From contig WELB01000099.1 in the NCBI GenBank assembly GCA_009602725.1, positions 1-52,708 of the forward strand: a stretch of DNA of 52,708 nucleotides, in the 5' to 3' direction. Every line of letters begins with the position of its first letter. Within the stretch, counting starts at the first letter, position 1. This document shows, in pieces, positions 11,211 to 21,829 of the stretch. The translations under genes were made by a program, and so were the position numbers. The stretch comes from Spirogloea muscicola (taxonomy: Eukaryota; Streptophyta; Zygnematophyceae; Spirogloeales; Spirogloeaceae). Under the pieces are notes generated by a model. It saw nothing but the letters and a program-made list of their open reading frames with translations, was not told where the DNA came from and made no database searches.

Positions 11211-11595
11211 AAAGCGTTTTCTCAGAAGCTTTCCCTGTAGGCTGTAGGATAATCACTCAGTAACCTCTAGCCACCTGGGCTCAGGTGAAGCGGCACGGGG
11301 TGTTCCCCCTGACAATCTCCCCTGCTGCGGCTGCTCCTGATATTGATCCCATCGGTCCTGCCTAGCCTGTGGCTCCGCTAAAACAGTTACAAAAAGCTCT
11401 GTATGCAGCTGGCTGGCTTTCACAGCCGCTCTTTGAAATATCAGCAGCCGCATTCTTTGTCGGTGTCGTTCAGCAGCCTCCGCTTCTTGTATCCTCCACT
11501 CCGAGTTGTCCACTGGACCATTTTCCTTTCTCTGAAGGACCCGCAGACACCCCTCGTCTCGGCGGTTCAGATGCATATCCCCTCACACAGCTTCT

Positions 11596-11862
11596 GACCT
11601 CACACAGATATGAATCACACTGTCACACAAACAGCTGAGAATCCGGCCTCACACAGAGTCCGATCTCACGCAGAGATCAGCGACCAAGTCAACACAAACA
11701 GCTGAGGCTCCGCTCTCAAGGAAATGCCGACCTCACACAGAGATCAGGCATACTGTCATACAGACAGCTGGGGTTCGGCCCTCACACAGATTCCGACCTC
11801 ACACAGAGATCAGCCACACTGTCACGCAGACAGCTGAGGCTCCGCCCTCACACAGTGTGGCA
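11596..11862. repeat. 66-67-bp minisatellite, four units
   Basis: Units start with ga(c/t)ctcac(a/g)cagaga at 11596, 11662, 11729 and 11795, a step of 66-67 bp. Each unit carries the shared words cacaaacagctgag or cagacagctgagg and ccctcacacag. The units differ from each other by roughly ten to twenty percent by eye. No gene overlaps. Confidence 0.75.
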
Positions 11863-12009
11863 GCCAGGGGAGGCTAAGGGGGGTTCCAGGAGGATGCTGC
11901 CGGCCAGGGAAGAAATGGAGTGTGTATTAAGAGATGGAGGGCCTGTGTGGCCAAGTACAAAGGCAAGCACATTGACAAATGTACGTCACCTGCTGCTAAG
12001 CTGACCCGC

Positions 12010-12615
12010 TCAGTATCCACGAGTCAGCTTATAGATGTCGCTAACTGATGCCCGACTACCGGACGGCAATCGACAAGCTCTTGAGCTACCAGCTAGGGCT
12101 CGACCAGCTTTCTGATACAACGCATGGGCCTGAGCTTGCTGCAGACAAGCTGACACTCGACGACGCAAGAATGACAAGTAGGCTGCCGGCATGTTCATCT
12201 GCGCTGGAAGCATATCCTCACGTCAAGCGTACCCCAAGCTTGCATTATTGTGCAGTAAGGTGTGGAAGCGAGGGCCCATGCAGCCGAAAGTGTCGAATGC
12301 CGCCGGTAGGATGTTATCGCTGCGGGGATAGTCAGAGTAGTGCCGGAGCTTTCTCTGCTCAGCACCTCCCACTGCGTGGCCAGCAATGTGCGTCGATGCG
12401 GAACTCTTGTATGCCTCCGTCACCACCACATCAATCAAGGCTCGTGCGCCTCCGCCAGGTTGTACACCCACAATGTCCAGGGTGCGACGGTGACGGCGTC
12501 CCTGGGAATCCGTGGTGATGGGCATTATATTGCTCACTTCCACAATGGCGCGGTAGCCGGCGTCGCGCATCAGGTCCGCTAGGGCGTCCCGTAGGAGATC
12601 ATGGACGCCCACCAC
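12010..12615 (-). pseudogene. Retroelement ORF C-terminal fragment, copy 2
   Basis: This is the best preserved copy of the retroelement C-terminal region. Reading down the minus strand: L-M-R-D-A-G-Y-R-A-I-V-E-V, then R-R-T-L-D-I-V-G-V-Q-P, then A-R-A-L-I-D-V-V-V-T-E-A-Y, then G-G-A-E-Q-R-K-L-R-H-Y, then F-G-C-M-G-P-R-F-H. After a frame change it continues M-P-A-A-Y-L-S-F-L-R-R-R-V-S-A-C-L-Q and A-G-R-A-L-A-G-S-S and ends L-T-R-G-Y with a stop at 12010. The order of an acidic residue, D-V-V-V-T and a later K fits a PD-(D/E)XK-like nuclease remnant, but this needs a profile search. No reverse transcriptase is attached. Confidence 0.55.
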
Positions 12616-12644
12616 CTCAGGGCCTGTGGGACAAAGAGGGGGCT

Positions 12645-12960
12645 AGCAAAGCCAGCCCCAGAAAAGGATGGGACAATATCCAAAAGGCCACAGAAAAAGG
12701 TGCCGAAAAGGGGGAACTACGCACCAGGACACGGGATGATGCAGATGGAAGCCCGCGGATCCGCCATGTAAATAGAAAAGCAAATGCATGTAAATGCGTT
12801 CAGTAGGGGGGAGGGGGCAGGGATTCTTCTAATTGGGGGGGAGCCCAAGAGGGGAGAAGGGCTCGTCCATTGAGGATAGGAGCTGGAAAAGCCAGCCCAA
12901 AAAAGAATGAACAAAGTACGAGAAGAAGGCCAGAGGAAGCGCTAAGAAGACAAAGCACGC
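12645..12960. repeat. Hairpin-bearing retroelement 3' module (minus orientation)
   Basis: 12840-12960 carries cgtccattgaggataggagc, then the stem-loop gctggaaaagccagc, then aaaaaagaatgaacaaagta. The same order, in direct or reverse orientation, occurs at 13.5, 43.4-43.8, 44.36-44.61 and 45.05-45.13 kb. On the minus strand this module sits immediately 3' of the retroelement tail that ends at 12987, so it looks like that element's 3' untranslated region. Confidence 0.6.
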
Positions 12961-12986
12961 AAAGAAAGAAAGCAGCTGCAAATCAC

Positions 12987-13280
12987 TCAGTAACCCCTGC
13001 TAAGCAGCCGCAGATCAGAGAGGCTAGGGTCCTGAAAGTGAGTTTTCTGGCCAGAGCCAGAGGCAGCAGCAAGAGCCCGGCCAGCACGAAGGTGCAGCGC
13101 ACGGGCCATTGACCGCTGCAGCGAGACGGCCAGGCGCATGCGATACAAAGAGGGGGGGCTGCCGGCTAGGCGGCGGACTGCCGGCCCGATCGTTTGCGGG
13201 CGCACGCCCCCGGCAGGACGGCTGCTTGGAAGATCACCATCATACGTGGCACACAACGCCGCCGCCACGTGCCTCTTCAC
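12987..13280 (-). pseudogene. Retroelement ORF C-terminal fragment, copy 3
   Basis: The minus-strand frame reads Y-R-M-R-L-A-V-S-L-Q-R-S-M-A-R-A-L, then H-L-R-A-G-R-A-L-A-A-A-S-G, and ends S-L-S-D-L-R-L-L-S-R-G-Y with a stop at 12987. Only this last part of the element remains upstream of the hairpin 3' module. The same peptide order is found near 26.8-26.95, 34.25-34.45 and 44.85-44.98 kb. Confidence 0.6.
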
Positions 13281-13675
13281 AAGGGGCTGCCGGCCCGGAT
13301 TCTGCGGCGGCGAGGCGCCCGGCGGCCGGCCTGGGAGGCCGGCGGTCCTTCCGACGCTGACGCCACCTGACGCTCGCCACGTCTACCTGACGCGCCTCAG
13401 CCTGACGTGCGTCAGCGTGCCACCCCTGGCGTCAGCGGCGGGCCCCGGCTGTGAGCACGTCAATCCGTCCCGACCCGAGAACGTCAAATCAGAAGATAGA
13501 GCTCGCCCATTGAGGATAGGGGCTGGAACAGCCAGATCCCCCCTCCACTCCACCTTCGTCGTCGTACTTACTTTAGTGCATGCAAGCCCATCGTCCCTCA
13601 CCGTCAGCTGCTCTTTTCGGGTTACTTTTCCCTTTTCGGATTAGTCAACCATTTGTCACGGCACCTGTTCATTAA

Positions 13676-14047
13676 CCAGTACTGTACATGTTTCACCTGT
13701 CTAAGCTTATGCGGTCGGTTGGGGAGGTTTGTATCACGATACACAGGATATAACGGTACACAGGTCGCACGGCCCCTCGCACGGCCGTCGCACAGCCGTC
13801 ACACGGTCGCACGCCGTCGCACGGTCTGCAGCACGGGCCGTCCGCACGGTCCGTCCATAAAGAATGCGTGTTATCAAGAGATATGCATAGGGTATAAGCT
13901 TATATTTGGGAAAAGTATATATAGTATGGAATTAGAGAGGATAATAAGCTTACGCCACTAAACCGACTCGGTTGGCCAGAATTTGATAATGTAATACAGA
14001 ATATAAGCTTATGGAGGATAAGCTTAGACAAGTTTGACCTGTACTGG
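13676..14047. mobile_element. MITE-like element with imperfect terminal inverted repeats
   Basis: The left end (13676-13710, ccagtactgtac...ctgtctaagcttat) and the right end (14018-14047, ataagcttagacaagtttga then cctgtactgg) are reverse complements with one short indel. The inside has a cgcacgg(c/t)cgt microrepeat (13765-13860) and an AT-rich part with tatatata at 13915-13922. It has no coding capacity. It has the size and layout of a non-autonomous DNA transposon. No clear target-site duplication was found. Confidence 0.5.
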
Positions 14048-14698
14048 GTCAAATCTGCGCGTGTCATAAGAGGTACCTCGAGCGGCACAATCTGACCACG
14101 ATTCAGTCCACTTTCTCTTTCTCTCTCTCTTTTAACGGGCCATCTAGAGTGATGAGCCCGCCGTCAAGACTACGTATGCTTGTGCAGCCTGGTCTGCAGG
14201 TAGCCATTGTACAAGCACCATGATCACGTTTGCCGGTCTTAGACTTCACTGCGATCCTTGCACTATTTTGTCCGTGCATTCCATGATTCTCTCCCGTCGT
14301 CGTTGTGCAGACGGCACAGTCGTGCCATTGACTCCTCACGCGAGCTAAGCATGTGACTATCTTACAATCTGCAGGCCCTCCTTGGAAAAGGTGATGTACT
14401 CCCAGCAACTTTACGAGTTCCTTTCACTTTTCCCTTGCAGTGGATGATGGACAACAATGGGAGGGCTCTTGTCATCGAGGTGTGTGCTCCCACTAAGCGA
14501 TGGTGTGGTGTGGAACAGCCTCATTGACCATGAGGACTCTTTGATAATTTAGGATATCTTGATTCACATAACATTATTGGAGACGGTTTGAGAGGTGGGC
14601 GGCACTTTACCCCTATTTGACAATTGACTAGCCTTCTTTTCTAACAGGTCCTCTAAGACTTCATAATGCTAGCTGCATCTTCCTCTGACAACAATACC
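14048..14698. other. 3' flank of gene B
   Basis: A short stretch just below the gene B stop, ggtgggcggcactttacccc near 14595, resembles the matching position in the conserved 3' flanks of C and D (gaggtgggcgacac near 46930), so a remnant of the shared 3' flank is present. A minus-strand frame at 14103-14408 contains several cysteines but resembles no family I know. No polyadenylation signal could be assigned. Confidence 0.35.
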
Positions 14699-16725
14699 TC
14701 ACTCAAAAGGGTCCAGGACGCAGGTAGTGCCCGAGCACTGGCCATCGTAGCCATTGATAGCGCATGGACCAGCGGTGTCAAAGTGGCACATTTGTTTGTC
14801 ATTGCAGAAGGCGCAGCAACCATAAGGACACGGACCTCCGCAAGGCGTGTCAACTGGCTTGTAGCTGTTAGTCTGGCATTTGCCCTCACTGCAAAGGTTG
14901 GCGATGTGTCATGTAAAGCTGGAGTACAATTCACGACGATGTGAGCAGCATAATAGCTCAGCTTTGCTCTTTACCATGAAGGAAACTATCAGCGTGACAT
15001 GACAGCTTATGCGTACCGGTCTTCTCTGATTATGAGCCCCTATGCGCAGGCTGTGCCAGTAAAGTGGCAAGATACATTCAAAGTATTGACTTCCAGGTCT
15101 TAAGGCAATACCTGCACTTGCCGTTGACGCAGTCGGGATACAAATCTGTGTTGATGGCAGTTATGTTGCAAGGAGTGCCATTCAACAGGAATTTCAGCAT
15201 ACACTTGCCATGCCTGTGATGTGGACCACCCAAGATGCAAAAGTCATGCTCAATTGGCGGATCCTAAGCTTAGGTCCTCACAGGTGCCAGGAAATGTTTG
15301 GCAGGACATACATGCTGATTGATGAGCTATGCTTACTTGTCAAGTCCTTCTTCTGTGTGGAGCACAAGAACTATGTTAGCTTACAGCTTACACAGATTCG
15401 TGACCTACATGCACGAAACAGTAGCACAGCCCTTGTAGTCAGCAAAGGGGCCCGGGACGCTGTTTATGACGTCCAAGGCTTGTGCGCAACTGGTGCCATC
15501 TGGAAGTGGAGAGACCTGAGCACAGGTGCCATTCCTACAAGACAAACAACCTCAGCTCTGACTCAGTAGCTGGTACACATGCTGGTGAAAGAGTCATGCT
15601 AACTACTGGCAGAATGCTCCACAACATCTGCAAAACAGGTTTGCCACGTTCACGGTGCGCATGCATTGGTCACAGAGCCTGTGCCGTTGCATGTCCTCGC
15701 TAAAAGCTTGGACAACAGATACACCTGCACTTCTGCACACTGCAGAAGTCGTTCCCAGGGATGTAGTCACAAGATATATTGTTCTTTGCACCGTAGTCGT
15801 AAAGGCAGTGTCCAGCACCACTGCCAACAATGTCTCGCCAGTGTCACAGCCCAAACAGCAGGCTTCTGGCAAGGTGGAATCCCTGATATGCTAGTGACAC
15901 ATATGTACAACTGCATTGCCTCTTCAACGATATTCATCAACGGTGGAGGCGGCCATACTTGCACACTCCATCCAGCCAGCACTGGTAGTTCTGGTATTCA
16001 GTTATCAATAAGCAGGAAGAATTAGCGGAATAGTTGCTCGTGACTGCACATGATCCATTCCTGTACAAGAGGACCACCAAGCCAGCACCATCTCAGTGAG
16101 CATTCACGAAAGTGGTCATGCTAGCACACCCGATGAAGTGAAGATCATCTGCTGTGCAAGTTGCCAACTTGACACCATGTGAAAATCAAAGCCAGTGCAC
16201 TACCTAGCTAAATATATCCTGCACAGGGTGGCCAGCTGCTCAACACCAGAACCACACAGCTACAGACAAGAAGGTCAAAGGACTAGCTCAATCGAGAGCA
16301 CGGACCGGCAGCCGAGAGTGGCGCAAGAGGAATCAACTCCAGGGACAGAAGGGCAATGTGAGCCGTCCCCAAGGCTAGCCCTTGTGCATTTCAAGGTCCG
16401 AGGGCTAGAGAGGCGCACAGACAAGCATCAGTCAGGATCACTAGAACCCCCTAGTAATGGATGTGAACAATAATACTATCAGGAGCATGCGGTTCACCAG
16501 CAAGCAAGCAAGAGGTGTCTGCACCTGATACATGACCGAGCAGATGCGCTCAACAGCCTCTGCAGTGGTGTTTGCAGTTTGGAGCTTACTTGCAATATGC
16601 ATAGGCACACGAGTGTTGGATAGCAGCAATTTCGTAACCAGGCAAGCTGGCTACCAATTCTGGAAAAACAAGTGAGGTTATAAGGGTCGTAATAGTCTGG
16701 AAAGCATGCTGCACATGCCCGACAA
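14699..16725 (-). pseudogene. Gene B cysteine-rich exons 1-6
   Basis: Exon 1 ends at 16590 (C-R-A-C-A-A-C, then a frame change before S-C-A-Y-A-Y-C). Exons 2-6 are 15959-16060 (N-G-S-C-A-V-T-S), 15725-15820 (G-A-G-H-C-L-Y-D-Y, then I-P-G-N-D-F-C), 15409-15534 (N-G-T-C-A-Q-V-S-P-L-P-D-G-T-S-C), 15112-15213 (G-T-P-C-N-I-T and P-D-C-V-N-G-K-C-R) and 14699-14888 (E-G-K-C-Q-T-N-S-Y-K, G-C-C-A-F-C, C-V-L-D-P-F-E then TGA). Apart from exon 1 all are open and keep every conserved cysteine. Confidence 0.7.
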
Positions 16726-17047
16726 AGATAATTTAAATCAGCACTATCATCTGTGACAAAGAACCACTGAAAGTTGCAGAGCACTCTGCATGGACTGGCA
16801 AAAAACAGTCTGGACTATATGCATACTCAAGGAGCCTGCTCTGTCTACTTCCAAACTTCAAAGAGCTCCATGCATCCACGAGATTCTACAAGGAAAGAGC
16901 CGAATAGCTGAATTGGCGCATGCGGGGACGAAGAGATCCTGAGAGATGGGTGTTGAGGTGGTTGAGGGCAGGGGGATGGGAGGAGAGGAGCATGGGGCAG
17001 GACGAGATCGGTGATGATAGTGGAGATGGGGCATTCGTAGAGCCCAC

Positions 17048-20000
17048 CTGGTGCAGGTACGGCCGCACAGACTGAAGCTGGCCTCTGCCACTTTGCAGGG
17101 CGGTCGAAGCAGTTGGTGCCGGTGTGAACAGGAATCCCCTCGATTGTGACGTTTGGTGCTGTTCCAGTGAAGTAGTTATCGGTGACATCCAACCACGTCA
17201 ATTTCTGAGTTGAACCGAAGAAGCTCAGACTGAAAAGCCCCTGGAATTTGTTGCGGGAAATGTCTCTGCCATCAATCGTGGCCAATGAGAGTGGCTTAGT
17301 GAAGGGGGCCTTTACACTGAGGTGAAAGAGAAGCATTTCTCATTGGTTGGGCATTGCATAGTTCAGGATGTCTCCCTTACAATATCCTCAGCTTTGTGAA
17401 GGTGGCAAAGGGTTTTTCACCTCCCGGCCCTGAATCTGGCAGCGCCCCTCCGAAAGTGTTCCCTGCGATATTGCTGCAGCAACCAGGAGCCTCGCAGGTA
17501 AGTATGTACAATTGCATCAGCAGCACATTATGAGCCTTGCTGCTGGCTGCTCTTTACATACAAGTGATGTCAATCTAGCCTTCTGTAAGTTAAGCACAAA
17601 TTTTTCTGGCGCCTGGCAGCTTGAAGCACCCTCAAGGACAGGACCCCCTGCCATTGTTCTGATGCATTTGGTGGTATTGCTAGGAGCAGCGCCGGTGAGC
17701 TGCGGTGTTCGATTTCATGCTAAGGCAATGAAGGACCTTACAGGACTTGCAAGTTGACGCAGCGTGTCAGCAGGTCTGGAAACAATCCAGTAAAGTTGTT
17801 GTATGAGAAATCCCTGAAAGAAGCGAGCAACATAGACTCTGCCAATCAGAGATGCTCTTGAAGACCATGTATGCATCTCGTCAATCGTTGGAGCAAGTAG
17901 CCTCCCTCATATGTTTGTCTGAGGGCAGCTCATATATCAAGTGGCAGCTTGCTTGCAGTTCAGAAGCTAAGCAAGGTAAGCGGAACATGGAAACTTGTCC
18001 AAGTCATACACGGTTGTGAGGATATCGTTACGATAAACGGGTCCGCTTGGCACAATGATGGGGCCCGTCAATTGATTGTGTGCCACTTAACTGCAATATC
18101 GAAGCACACCACCCATGAGTTTCTCATTTAGCAATCGGATCTACATATTTGCATGATCACATCGTGGATCTGCAGCTCTACAAGCCTTTGGCATTACGTC
18201 TTGTGTAAGATTAGTCGAAATGTCATGTGATGCCTGAGTTCCATATTCACGTGCGGACAGCGCTCAAGGAACAGCCAGCGTCTGCATGTAAAATCTTCAT
18301 TCTCACACTTTCAGAAGCCCTTGCATCTGTATGTTGGGAATGGTGCCGCTGAGGCTGTTGTAGTCTAATATGCTGTGGAGGTGCAGGGGAGAGATCGAGT
18401 CAAAGACACAGCAGAAACACGAAACACGAAACACGAAACACGACGAGGCCAGAGCTCATGGATAAGAAGCTTGAACACAGAGATTGCCGAGCTAAGTTGA
18501 AGGATGCAAGATCTGCATTTCACAGCATCAACCATCTCAAGCAAGGTGTGAAAAAGTAGCAACGTGTGAAAACGTGGCAACGTACAGAATGACAAGTTTG
18601 GAGAGTTTTGTGATATTGAGTGGTATGCTGCCCGTGAGGTTGTTGCAGCAGAGATGGCTGACACACACAGCACAAAGGACCAGTCAAGCATCTGCTCAAA
18701 TATCAGGGCAGGGAACTGGGAGGGTAAGAACGACATTGTAACATTGTCAAATCGCACTTGCGTGCTTCCTAGACGCCCATAATCAAGTAGCTTTGCCATG
18801 TGCCGGATTCAACTTTCTTAGTGATATCAATATGTTGGAGGAGGTCTTGAAACAACATAAGCTTAAGCATTCGTCTTGTGTATCCATCTACTGTATGTGC
18901 CACTAGGCCAGGAAGTTCTGGATCAGTTGCAGAGTGTAATTTTGCAGTCAACATCAGACTGAGATCTTCACACGAGAACTCACAGCAGGGTCAGCACAGA
19001 AAGCTGCCCGATGCTCCCTGGGATACTCCCACGCAAGAAGTTATGGTCTAGGTTTCTGCAGGCAACTCTGTGACATAAGCACCGATGCCTTGCTCTTCTG
19101 GGCCACAATTCTCAGAACAATGCTAGAGCCCAATGAAGAAGGTGAGTATAGACTGATCTCGCACAAAAGGTCGAGTTGAACGAGGTTGCCAATAGTAGAG
19201 GGAATGTTGCCCGTAAGCCGATTGCCATAGAGATACCTTGCGAAGCACATGCGAGAAGTGGCATCAGATACTCGTCAGTACAACTCTTTTACGACATTAT
19301 TTACAAGTATGTAAGGAACCAGCGCGTAAATGGCTGCTGGCAAGGGGACTACACTGTAAGTACTGCGAGCAGGGTGATGGGGAGAGCAGTGACTCACAAG
19401 CACGTTAGGCCCGTCAGGTTGCCAATCGAGGGGGTGATGCTCCCATTGAGGTTTGAGTTCACGACCACTCTGTGATTGCACGAGCTCGGCTGCACTTGCA
19501 TCAAGCAACGTGGACGGACGACAAAAGTCCACGGACCAAGGGGACTTCAAGAGCCTGGTGGTGGCGGAGTCAGAGGCAGCAACTTTCTGAAGGGGCGGGC
19601 AGAAGCCCGCCATCAAGATACTTACAGCGAGCTGACGCGATTGGTCGTCAGATTGCACTGAATGCCGTGCCAGGCGCAGTCGCCCCCCGTGGAGTTGCAG
19701 GCGGCGCAAGGGTTGGACCCCACCCAGCTCGACAGCACCGGCGGATTCAGCACCGCGGCCTTGAAGGCCTAGAAGGGCCGCCACTGCAGGGCGCGCTCCG
19801 CGCAGTGGAGGCTCAGCGGCTTCTATGCAGTCTCTTCGATCAAACAGGTCTTTAGCTAACGAGTAGATCACTGCAGTGGCGGCGGCGGGCAGAAAGGCTA
19901 AGCATCATTGAGCGGCTGTGAGAGCCAGGCAGGTGCATGCAGAGGGTGCTCATGAGAATATTCGTGGGCAGGCTGGGCTGCCAGCGGACGCACGGTCGGG

Positions 20001-20108
20001 GTGCACTCCGAGCAGGCGGCGGCCGGGCAGGAGCTCCGCGAAGTCAGCGGCGGCGGCGCCCGAGTCGCCGGCGGCGACGACGGCGGCGGCGGCGCGCAGC
20101 AGCGCCAT
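17048..20108 (-). pseudogene. Gene B exons: signal peptide, frameshifted cap and LRR exons
   Basis: The exons are 19994-20108 (ATG at 20108, ends G-R-R-L-L-G-V-H-P-D), 19626-19783 (cap, W-V-G-S-N-P-C-A-A-C, +1 frameshift), 19398-19469, 19165-19236, 18984-19055, 18586-18657 (72 nt each), 18307-18372 (66 nt), one starting at 18090 whose first full codon is TAA, 17742-17813, 17381-17473 and 17048-17265 (218 nt, ends P-A-S-V-C-A-A-V-P-A-P). The matching exon order to gene A is exact, including the L-Y-G-N-R-L-T-G unit that gene D lacks. Confidence 0.75.
18414..18445. repeat. 9-bp microsatellite-like tandem repeat
   Basis: The unit acacgaaac is repeated about three times in the intron of gene B between the LRR exons 18307-18372 and 18586-18657. 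A looser repeat of cgtgtgaaaa follows near 18548-18580. Confidence 0.6.
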
Positions 20109-21829
20109 GGCGGCGGGGAGAGGTGCGGCTGCCGTAAGATTAAATGAGCGACTTGTAAAGCCAGCCCGGTGCATACACAGTGGTGTGCGCTCACGACTTG
20201 ATTAGCGGTTTTCATTTAAACGGCCCGCGGGGTGGGGCCCGAGCTTGGGGGTCGGGGGTTCGACTCCCGCCGCCCCCCAGTGGCGCCGCTTTTGTGCCCG
20301 GCGAGTGCCCCCGGCCGGCTGCCGGCCCTGGCTTTGCGGCGGGTATGCGTGGCCGGCCCGCAGAGCCCATCCGCCACCGTGGCGGTCCAGCTGGCGCCGG
20401 CCAGGCCACGTAGGACCGCGTCAGCGTGTCAGGGCCCACGGCATCGACTCGCGGGGGTGACGACTGCCCCTCAGTTAGCGTCAGCGGTTTTCGGCTGTCC
20501 GTTGGTGGCGTAGTCGTGTTGGTCTGACGAGGATGGTGATGTGGCGGTACACGTAGACAGAAGAGGTGGACTTATTTTGGTCTCGTGTGAAAGGAGTCAC
20601 GACCAGGCTACCTCCGGTTGGTCCGGAGGGTTGTACATCTGCCACCGAGCCGTGATCTGCCGCCCGAATCGCTCAATGAGAAGCCCGAAGAGAAGGCGAG
20701 AAGCCCGTAAGCCCGCTTCAATGAGTGTGACCCGCCCTGACGAGAGTTGACGGGTAGCGGCCAGGCTACTCAGACTTGCATCTACTGACTAGAGGTTACT
20801 GAGAGTCCCCTTGCTGCTGTCTCAGTCCTTGGCACTCCGGCTCCTTCAGACCTTGTCCATTCCTTTGGGCTGGCCTCTCCCAGCCACCAGTTAATCTGGC
20901 CGCGCTTGCTCCAGGCTAGCGGCTGGTGAAGGTAGAAGTGATGGTCCCAGGCTACGCTGGCCTTGGGACAGGGGTGCCAAATGGGCCAAGTGGCCTGCCC
21001 CCAGAGACGATGTGATTATCTGCCTGACCGAGCATAACGGGTGGGGAGGGCCGGGGCCGAGCATCTTTTCGGCCCAGTCTTTCATTCTTGCCAGATGTGC
21101 GCCCAGCGCCGCCGCCGCGGCCGAATTGTCGACGGGCGTCTTCGCTCCTGTCGCGACACGCCAAGAAGGCGTGGGCTCATAGGAAGGGAAGCCGTGCAGC
21201 TAGAAAGCCTCACTCCGTGAAGCTCCGCATCCGGTTGCGTAAGACCTGCTCACACTTAGTATGCTACAGAGGTCGTGACCTTGTGTGTTTCTAAAGTGCA
21301 GCATTCGCACATCGTCTCGCTCGAGCTGCTTAGAGACTGTTGCATATTCTTGCTTCAATAACCCTCGTGTACGACATTTCTTGACTTCGTTTCGCTTTGC
21401 GGTACTAAGTGTGTGACTTGTCTCCCAACCTCTTCACCTTGGTAGTCAACGCATCATCCTTCACACTTTATTCCATGTCATCTGTTTCAATTTCTGACTT
21501 TTACACTACGCTACTTCATTTTCCAGACTTAATCTGTTGGTTCTGCCTGCCGCGTAGGCCCTGACACGTCACTCTTTCGTCTCAACCCGACCCATTGACG
21601 TAGTATGGCAATCAACGCTGTGTGGCACGACACCGCCCTGGTCTTCGCCAGGTCCGCTGTCATCAAACATCCCGTTGGTGGCTTATTGATGTCGATCTGA
21701 CAGGGCATGTGAGATGGCTGCACACGTGGACATCCGAAACACGTTACCTATTAATCTAATGTGAGACAGGATTTGCGATTACGGCACCTTCAGCTCATCC
21801 CCGGTCAGGTAAGTGCGCATTCGCCACTG
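20109..21829. other. 5' flank of gene B, GC-rich repeats, no gene
   Basis: 20215-20460 is GC-rich and shares ctgccggccc-type words with 13.2 and 44.1 kb. 20690-20770 (aatgagtgtgacccgccctg, then gcggccaggcta) resembles a segment found in both arms of the palindrome centred near 23.1 kb, so it is a third, partial copy. 20860-20885 carries the gggctggcctctcccagcca motif. 21080-21800 holds nothing I can assign. Confidence 0.4.

Larger units (their letters stand above)
14699..20108 (-). pseudogene. Gene B: LRR and cysteine-rich family pseudogene
   Basis: This gene has the same architecture as A, C and D: signal peptide, LRR cap, nine LRR exons and six cysteine-rich exons, with matching phases. 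Three lesions point to a pseudogene. The cap exon (19626-19783) is 158 nt instead of 157, with one extra base near 19765-19775 where C-T-T-C-T-A-G replaces the C-T-G-C-A-G type sequence. The LRR exon starting at 18090 has TAA (18087-18089) where the paralogues have CAA. The first cysteine exon (about 16590-16725) changes frame and carries a TAG in the frame that matches gene D. The remaining exons are open and still carry intact splice sites, so inactivation seems recent. Transcription cannot be excluded. Confidence 0.8.

Noticed and set aside
14103-14408. Minus-strand frame with several cysteines downstream of gene B
   Set aside because: No splice link to gene B, no similarity to the family's cysteine exons and no counterpart below genes A, C or D.
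20215-20290. tRNA-like segment with a perfect B-box word (ggttcgactcc at 20257-20267)
   Set aside because: No A box at the right distance, and no acceptor stem or anticodon arm can be formed. The region is GC-rich and the match is probably chance.
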